A stretch of DNA of 16,664 nt from assembly GCA_031553975.1 (NCBI GenBank), contig JAVBKP010000022.1, positions 1 through 16,664 on the forward strand. The letters run 5' to 3'. The notes below the pieces were generated by a model. That model was not told the origin of the DNA, ran no database searches, and saw nothing but the letters and a program-made list of their open reading frames with translations. Both the position numbers and the translations under genes were made by a program. Origin of the DNA: JAVBKP01 sp031553975. Lineage in GTDB: Bacteria; Bacillota; Clostridia; Peptostreptococcales; Anaerovoracaceae. Numbering within the stretch: position 1 is the first letter of the stretch; every line of letters begins with the position of its first letter. Below, piece after piece: positions 12,360 through 16,664 of this stretch.

Positions 12360-14150
12360 ATGGGATTAAATAATACCATTGAAGAAATCAAAGCAAAAGG
12401 CAATATTATAGATATAGTAGCGGCTCATGTCCAGTTAAAGCGTACAGGGGCGAACTATAAAGGGTGCTGTCCTTTTCATAATGAAAAGACACCATCTTTT
12501 GTCGTGTCGGAGGACAAGCAGATATTTACCTGTTTTGGGTGTGGCGCATCTGGTGACATGATTAAGTTCGTTCAGATGATCGACAACTTAGAGTTTCCTG
12601 AAGCGGTGGAGAAATTAGCAGAAAAGTTTGGTGTACAAATAGATTCTAGCGGATTTAACGCTGAAAAAAACAAGAACAAATATTACGATATTAACCGTGA
12701 AGCAGCCATGTTCTTTTATAATAGTATACAAGATGCAAAAACATTGGGTGCAGTATATATGAAAGGCCGTGGGCTTACACCCGCTACCATGAAAAAATTT
12801 GGTATTGGATATGCACCAGATAGTTGGGATAGCGTGTTAAAGCATCTGAATGAAAAGGAAATCTCAGAAAAGGACATGATAGACCTTGGACTAATATCAA
12901 AAAATGCCAGCGGTAAAAAGTTTGATAAATTTAGGAATAGAGTCATATTTCCCATTATCAATACGAGAGGAAAAGTCATAGGTTTTGGTGGACGTGCCCT
13001 TAGTGATGAGGACAATCCTAAATATCTCAATTCCCCCGAAACCGTTGTGTTCTCAAAGAAAAATAATCTATATGGTCTTAATTTGACCAGGCAAGAGATC
13101 AATAAAAGAAACGCTGCTATTCTGGTAGAGGGATATATGGATGTCATATCATTATATCAATACGGGGTGAAGAATGTAGCGGCCTCCTTAGGCACGGCAC
13201 TTACGGCTAATCAGGCAGCCATGATCAAAAGATATGCTGATAATGTAATCATATCCTATGACTCCGATGCGGCAGGCGAAGCGGCAGCCCTAAGAGCCAT
13301 TGATATATTATACGCTGCTGGATGTAATATCAAGGTGGTACAGGTGACTGGCGCTAAAGATCCAGATGAATTTGTTAAAAAACACGGTGCGGAAGCTTTT
13401 TACAAATTAACTGATGAGGCCCCCACCTTTGTGGAGTTTAAGGTAAAAGTTGCAAAACGCAAATATGACATGTCAACTACCTCTGGGAGTGTTGATTTTT
13501 TAAAGGAAGTAGCCACTATCTTAAAAGGACTAAAAAGCCCTATAGAGGCTGATGTATATATTGAAAAAATTGCCATGGATACACATATATCAGCAGGCGC
13601 TATACGGAGTGAAATCTATGGAGATATGAATCCACTAGGCCGATCAACCCGTGAACCATCTAAAGCCACTGGTCCTATGCAAAGCCAAGATGGACGGGCT
13701 GTGCCCACGGGAAAAAAAACAAAGCGAAATAGAGCAGGCGATTTTTTAGAAAAGAGTTTAATCAAGCTCATGCTCATCAAAGCGGAATTCGTGCCAAGAA
13801 TAGAGAATAAAAATGAAGTTTTTCAAAATCCTATATATATGCGGATGTATGACATAATTACTTCTTTGTATACAGACGATAGTGAAATAGACATTGGAAA
13901 ACTAAAGGATACTTTATCTGATCATGAAAATATGGAGTTAAACCATATTTTGGAAAATGTCCTTATTAGTGAAAATGAAGAAAATTTTTTCAATGACTGT
14001 ATGAATAAGATACAAAATGAAAAACTAAAAGTAAGAGAAAAAGAAATACTAGATATTTTGACAATATTAGATGAGGAAGGGAATGTAGATCAAATAAAGC
14101 AGTTAAATCAAGAGTTGATGGAAATGAGGAGTAAGAGATATGGAATTTGA
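12360..14150 (+). CDS. dnaG: DNA primase DnaG
   Basis: Replicative primase that makes RNA primers at the fork together with the DnaB-type helicase. At 596 residues it is full length. The N-terminal zinc-binding domain is intact (C37-x2-H40 in C-P-F-H and C58-x2-C61 in C-F-G-C). The catalytic core has the basic/TOPRIM set: Y-L-N-S-P-E-T (222-228), V-E-G-Y-M-D with E258, and Y-D-S-D-A-A-G with D301 and D303. The C-terminal helicase-interaction region from about residue 455 is more divergent, as is usual. The ribosome binding site is AGGGAG, 3 bases from the ATG. Its last 11 bases overlap the start of rpoD, giving the classic dnaG-rpoD pair of the macromolecular synthesis operon. Confidence 0.97.
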   Translation: MGLNNTIEEIKAKGNIIDIVAAHVQLKRTGANYKGCCPFHNEKTPSFVVSEDKQIFTCFGCGASGDMIKFVQMIDNLEFPEAVEKLAEKFGVQIDSSGFNAEKNKNKYYDINREAAMFFYNSIQDAKTLGAVYMKGRGLTPATMKKFGIGYAPDSWDSVLKHLNEKEISEKDMIDLGLISKNASGKKFDKFRNRVIFPIINTRGKVIGFGGRALSDEDNPKYLNSPETVVFSKKNNLYGLNLTRQEINKRNAAILVEGYMDVISLYQYGVKNVAASLGTALTANQAAMIKRYADNVIISYDSDAAGEAAALRAIDILYAAGCNIKVVQVTGAKDPDEFVKKHGAEAFYKLTDEAPTFVEFKVKVAKRKYDMSTTSGSVDFLKEVATILKGLKSPIEADVYIEKIAMDTHISAGAIRSEIYGDMNPLGRSTREPSKATGPMQSQDGRAVPTGKKTKRNRAGDFLEKSLIKLMLIKAEFVPRIENKNEVFQNPIYMRMYDIITSLYTDDSEIDIGKLKDTLSDHENMELNHILENVLISENEENFFNDCMNKIQNEKLKVREKEILDILTILDEEGNVDQIKQLNQELMEMRSKRYGI

Positions 14151-15309
14151 TTTAGGACAAGAGAGTGAACAAGACGAAAAGAAATTAGATGCCTTTGCAG
14201 ACGTAATAGAAACAGCAAAGGCAAAAGGTGTGATTTCCTATGCAGAGATTACAGATACCTTAGATAGTTTAGATATTGATAAGGATCAAGCCGACGATTT
14301 GTTTGATACGTTAACATCTTTGGGCGTAGAGGTTTTGGCGGAGCCTGAGCCGGATGATTTCACAGAACTAGATATAGATGATGATTTAGAAATCGCAGCA
14401 GACCTAGAAGAACTTGATATTGACGAGTCACTGATTGTAGAAGAAGAAATTGACATTGATATTTCCCTTCCTAAAGGCATTACGGTAGACGATCCCGTTA
14501 GAATGTATCTAAAAGAAATAGGTAAAGTGCCGCTATTAACAGGCGATGAGGAGATTCAGCTGGCAAAAAGGATGCAAAACGGCGATGAAGAAGCTAAAAA
14601 GCGTCTTTGTGAGGCGAACCTTCGTCTTGTTGTCAGCATTGCAAAAAGATATGTTGGCAGGGGTATGTTATTCTTAGATTTGATCCAAGAAGGAAATCTA
14701 GGATTGATTAAAGCTGTAGATAAGTTTGATTATGAAAAGGGATTTAAATTCAGTACCTATGCGACTTGGTGGATTAGACAAGCTATAACCCGTTCTATTG
14801 CAGATCAGGCTAGAACAATTCGTATTCCAGTGCATATGGTAGAGACAATCAATAAATTGATTAGAATCTCTCGCCAGTTGTTACAAGAGTATGGAAGAGA
14901 GCCTTCTCCAGAAGAGATTGCTAAAGAGATGGACTTGCCAGAAGAGAAAGTTCGTGAGATATTAAAGATTGCCCAAGAGCCAGTGTCTTTAGAAACCCCA
15001 ATAGGAGAAGAAGAAGACAGTCACCTTGGCGACTTTATTCCAGATGATGATGTGCCAGCACCAGCGGAGGCTGCGGCATTTTCTATGCTGAAAGAGCAGC
15101 TGGTAGATGTACTAGATACCCTTACAGACAGGGAGCAAAAGGTATTAAAGTTGAGATTTGGACTGGAAGACGGCCGTGCTAGGACATTAGAAGAAGTTGG
15201 AAAAAGATTTGATGTAACACGGGAACGTATTAGACAAATCGAAGCAAAGGCATTGAGAAAATTAAGACATCCGAGCAGAAGTAAAAAACTCAAAGATTAT
15301 TTAGAATAA
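14140..15309 (+). CDS. rpoD: Primary RNA polymerase sigma factor (SigA/RpoD)
   Basis: Housekeeping sigma factor, 389 residues, that directs RNA polymerase to TTGACA/TATAAT promoters such as the one at 9022-9050. Region 1.1 is at about 15-65 (V-I-S-Y-A-E-I-T-D-T-L), followed by a strongly acidic linker (66-108). Region 1.2 begins D-P-V-R-M-Y-L-K-E-I-G (118-128). Region 2 contains L-D-L-I-Q-E-G-N-x-G-L-I-K-A-V-D and the -10 recognition helix T-Y-A-T-W-W-I-R-Q-A-I-T-R-S (206-219). Region 3 is at about 236-312. Region 4.2 has the helix-turn-helix T-L-E-E-V-G-x-x-F-x-V-T-R-E-R-I-R-Q-I-E (349-368). It overlaps dnaG by 11 bases and uses a GAGGAG site (14126-14131) inside dnaG, 8 bases before the ATG. 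No separate promoter was identified. Confidence 0.98.
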   Translation: MEFDLGQESEQDEKKLDAFADVIETAKAKGVISYAEITDTLDSLDIDKDQADDLFDTLTSLGVEVLAEPEPDDFTELDIDDDLEIAADLEELDIDESLIVEEEIDIDISLPKGITVDDPVRMYLKEIGKVPLLTGDEEIQLAKRMQNGDEEAKKRLCEANLRLVVSIAKRYVGRGMLFLDLIQEGNLGLIKAVDKFDYEKGFKFSTYATWWIRQAITRSIADQARTIRIPVHMVETINKLIRISRQLLQEYGREPSPEEIAKEMDLPEEKVREILKIAQEPVSLETPIGEEEDSHLGDFIPDDDVPAPAEAAAFSMLKEQLVDVLDTLTDREQKVLKLRFGLEDGRARTLEEVGKRFDVTRERIRQIEAKALRKLRHPSRSKKLKDYLE

Positions 15310-15342
15310 AATAAAGGTTACGATGGTGAATACAGGAAAAAT

Positions 15343-16023
15343 ATGGTAAAACTATCTGAAAGAATGTTAAAAATTGTAAGTTTTATTGGAAACGGTGAAA
15401 TAGTTGGGGATATAGGAACAGATCATGCCTATATCCCGATTTTTCTTTGGCAGAACAACATCACAAAGAGTGTGGTTGTTGCCGATCTCAACAAAGGTCC
15501 ATTGGAAAAGGCAAGAGAGAATATCAGCAAGGAAATTGGTGAAAATCCATTTGATATGAGGCTCTCAGATGGCCTACGAGGCATTGTAACTGGTGAAGTA
15601 GACACTGTGGTTATAGCAGGCATGGGAGGCGTCTTAATTCGTGATATTTTGGCCTTTGACATAGAGAAGACCCGCAGTATTAAAAAAATTATTCTACAAC
15701 CTAGAGGTGCGGAAGATAAACTTAGAGAATGGATCTATGAGAATGGGTTTGTGGTTACAGATGCAATCTTGGCAGAAGAGGGCAAATATATATGCGAAGT
15801 TTTCTGCATTGGTCCAGCAGAGGGGCAGTCGCCACAAGAAATAAGTTTTGAGATAACACCGATTTTGATAGAAAAAAAAGATCCTTTGTTACCTGAATTT
15901 ATAAAGCGAAAACTTGAAGAAGCGTATAGGATTCTAGAGGCCACTAAAAATATTGATTTGCAAAAACATGAGCAAACCAAAACAAGGATAGAAAAATTGG
16001 AGATGATAGAAAAATGTCTATAA
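15343..16023 (+). CDS. trmK: tRNA (adenine(22)-N1)-methyltransferase TrmK
   Basis: SAM-dependent methyltransferase that modifies adenine 22 of tRNA in Gram-positive bacteria. The 226 residues match the family length. Features are L-S-x-R-M-L at the N-terminus, SAM motif I as V-G-D-I-G-T-D-H-A-Y-I-P (about 21-32), an acidic residue after motif II (V-V-A-D-L-N-K-G-P), the catalytic-site A-G-M-G-G segment (about 93-97), Q-P-R in place of the usual Q-P-N/R motif, and a C-terminal coiled-coil-like helical tail. It starts 33 bases after rpoD with AGGAAA as a modest ribosome binding site; an ATG at 15323 is out of frame. The stop overlaps the next gene by 10 bases. The rpoD-trmK-nif3-like order is conserved in Bacilli and Clostridia (yqfN-yqfO in B. 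subtilis). Confidence 0.94.
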   Translation: MVKLSERMLKIVSFIGNGEIVGDIGTDHAYIPIFLWQNNITKSVVVADLNKGPLEKARENISKEIGENPFDMRLSDGLRGIVTGEVDTVVIAGMGGVLIRDILAFDIEKTRSIKKIILQPRGAEDKLREWIYENGFVVTDAILAEEGKYICEVFCIGPAEGQSPQEISFEITPILIEKKDPLLPEFIKRKLEEAYRILEATKNIDLQKHEQTKTRIEKLEMIEKCL

Positions 16024-16664
16024 CAAAGATAGAATTTTTAAAGGTGCTAGATGAAATAGCACCAGAATCTGCTGCCGAGAGCTGGGATAATGGCGGAATT
16101 CAAATAGATTTAGGGGATAATCCTATAGCTAAAGTGTTAGTGGCACTGGATCCATTGTCTGTGGTTGTAGAAGAAGCAGCTTCCCTTGGGGCTGATTGGA
16201 TTGTGACACATCATCCACTTTTTTTTAACAATATAAAAAATTTGGACATAAAGGCACCGGTGACAGGGACGGGCATCCAATGCATACAGAACAAAATCTC
16301 TTTATATGCTGCTCATACATCATTTGATATAGCTATAGGTGGAAATAATGACTATATGGGACAAATTCTCGGGCTAGAACGGTTAAACAATGATGCTAAG
16401 AGGGAGTTGCTGTACATAGGTAAATTTGCTAATAACAAATCGATTTCTCTATTGGAATTATGTCATCAAGTGAAGAGCTCATTGTCAATCGAACACAATA
16501 TTAATTATGTTGCCAGAACAGAACCAATGGACATAGATACAGTGGCTATTTGTACTGGTTCCGGTAGTGATTACATAAAAGAAGCTTATGACAGAGGGTG
16601 TCAGGTATTAATAACTGGAGATTTAAAATACCATGATGCACACTATGCCAAGGAACTAGGCATG
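16014..16664 (+). CDS. Nif3-like dinuclear metal-centre protein, 3' end outside the window
   Basis: Member of the Nif3/YbgI/YqfO family, toroidal hexamers with a two-metal centre; the physiological reaction is not firmly known. 217 codons are visible and the frame is open to the right edge, so perhaps 45 or more residues are missing if it is the short form. Metal-ligand candidates are H66-H67 in T-H-H-P-L-F-F, H101 and D105 in A-A-H-T-S-F-D, and the second-half segment T-G-D-L-K-Y-H-D-A near residues 201-209. The N-terminal P-E-S-A-A-E-S-W-D-N-G-G-I-Q motif is diagnostic. There is no large YqfO-type insertion domain in the visible part. The ATG lies inside the end of trmK (10-base overlap), with GGAG at 15999-16002 upstream, so the two genes are probably coupled. 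Confidence 0.93.
   Translation, partial: MSITKIEFLKVLDEIAPESAAESWDNGGIQIDLGDNPIAKVLVALDPLSVVVEEAASLGADWIVTHHPLFFNNIKNLDIKAPVTGTGIQCIQNKISLYAAHTSFDIAIGGNNDYMGQILGLERLNNDAKRELLYIGKFANNKSISLLELCHQVKSSLSIEHNINYVARTEPMDIDTVAICTGSGSDYIKEAYDRGCQVLITGDLKYHDAHYAKELGM

Noticed and set aside
15021..15293. Minus-strand open frame inside rpoD
   Set aside because: It is antisense to the highly conserved regions 3-4, and its composition (Ser/Asn-rich) is that expected of a shadow frame.
15323..15342. Alternative upstream start for trmK at ATG 15323
   Set aside because: Out of frame with the methyltransferase; ATG 15343 gives the standard family N-terminus.

Overview
This window is a low-GC Gram-positive chromosome segment, most likely from an anaerobic, spore-forming member of the Clostridia. 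The signs are the yqfC-yqfD sporulation pair, a pyruvate phosphate dikinase, a single-chain glycyl-tRNA synthetase, and the conserved order era-recO-glyS-ppdK-dgt-dnaG-rpoD-trmK-nif3-like. Every gene I can support is on the + strand. I see no tRNA, rRNA, CRISPR array or complete transposon.

Layout. (1) Bases 1-453: the 3' part of a YqeY-family gene, which enters from the left edge, and its strong terminator. (2) 544-8847: eight tightly packed genes, yqfC, yqfD, ybeY, era, recO, a DUF4342 gene, glyS and ppdK. Several overlap or abut, and no terminator is visible inside the run. It mixes sporulation (YqfC/D), ribosome and RNA maturation (YbeY, Era), recombination (RecO), translation (GlyRS) and central energy metabolism (PPDK). 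(3) 8818-9001: an unusual structured tail on ppdK. A long hairpin overlaps its stop codon, a nested two-stem structure follows, then a second degenerate copy of the gene's last codons, then a clear intrinsic terminator. (4) 9022-11268: an accessory-looking insert with its own promoter. It holds an archaeal-type AAA ATPase with a DUF234-like, nuclease-fold C-terminus and a small secreted protein of three S-layer homology domains, and it is closed by a terminator. (5) 11341-16664: a macromolecular-synthesis-type cluster, dgt, dnaG, rpoD, trmK and a Nif3-like gene. dnaG-rpoD and trmK-nif3-like overlap, and the last gene runs off the right edge.

The housekeeping genes resemble the arrangement found across Clostridia and Bacilli, but phoH, pgpH, dgkA and cdd, which often sit among yqfD, ybeY and era, are absent here. 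The least explained parts are the palindromic and duplicated element at the end of ppdK and the ATPase gene downstream of it. No complete novel system can be demonstrated from sequence alone.
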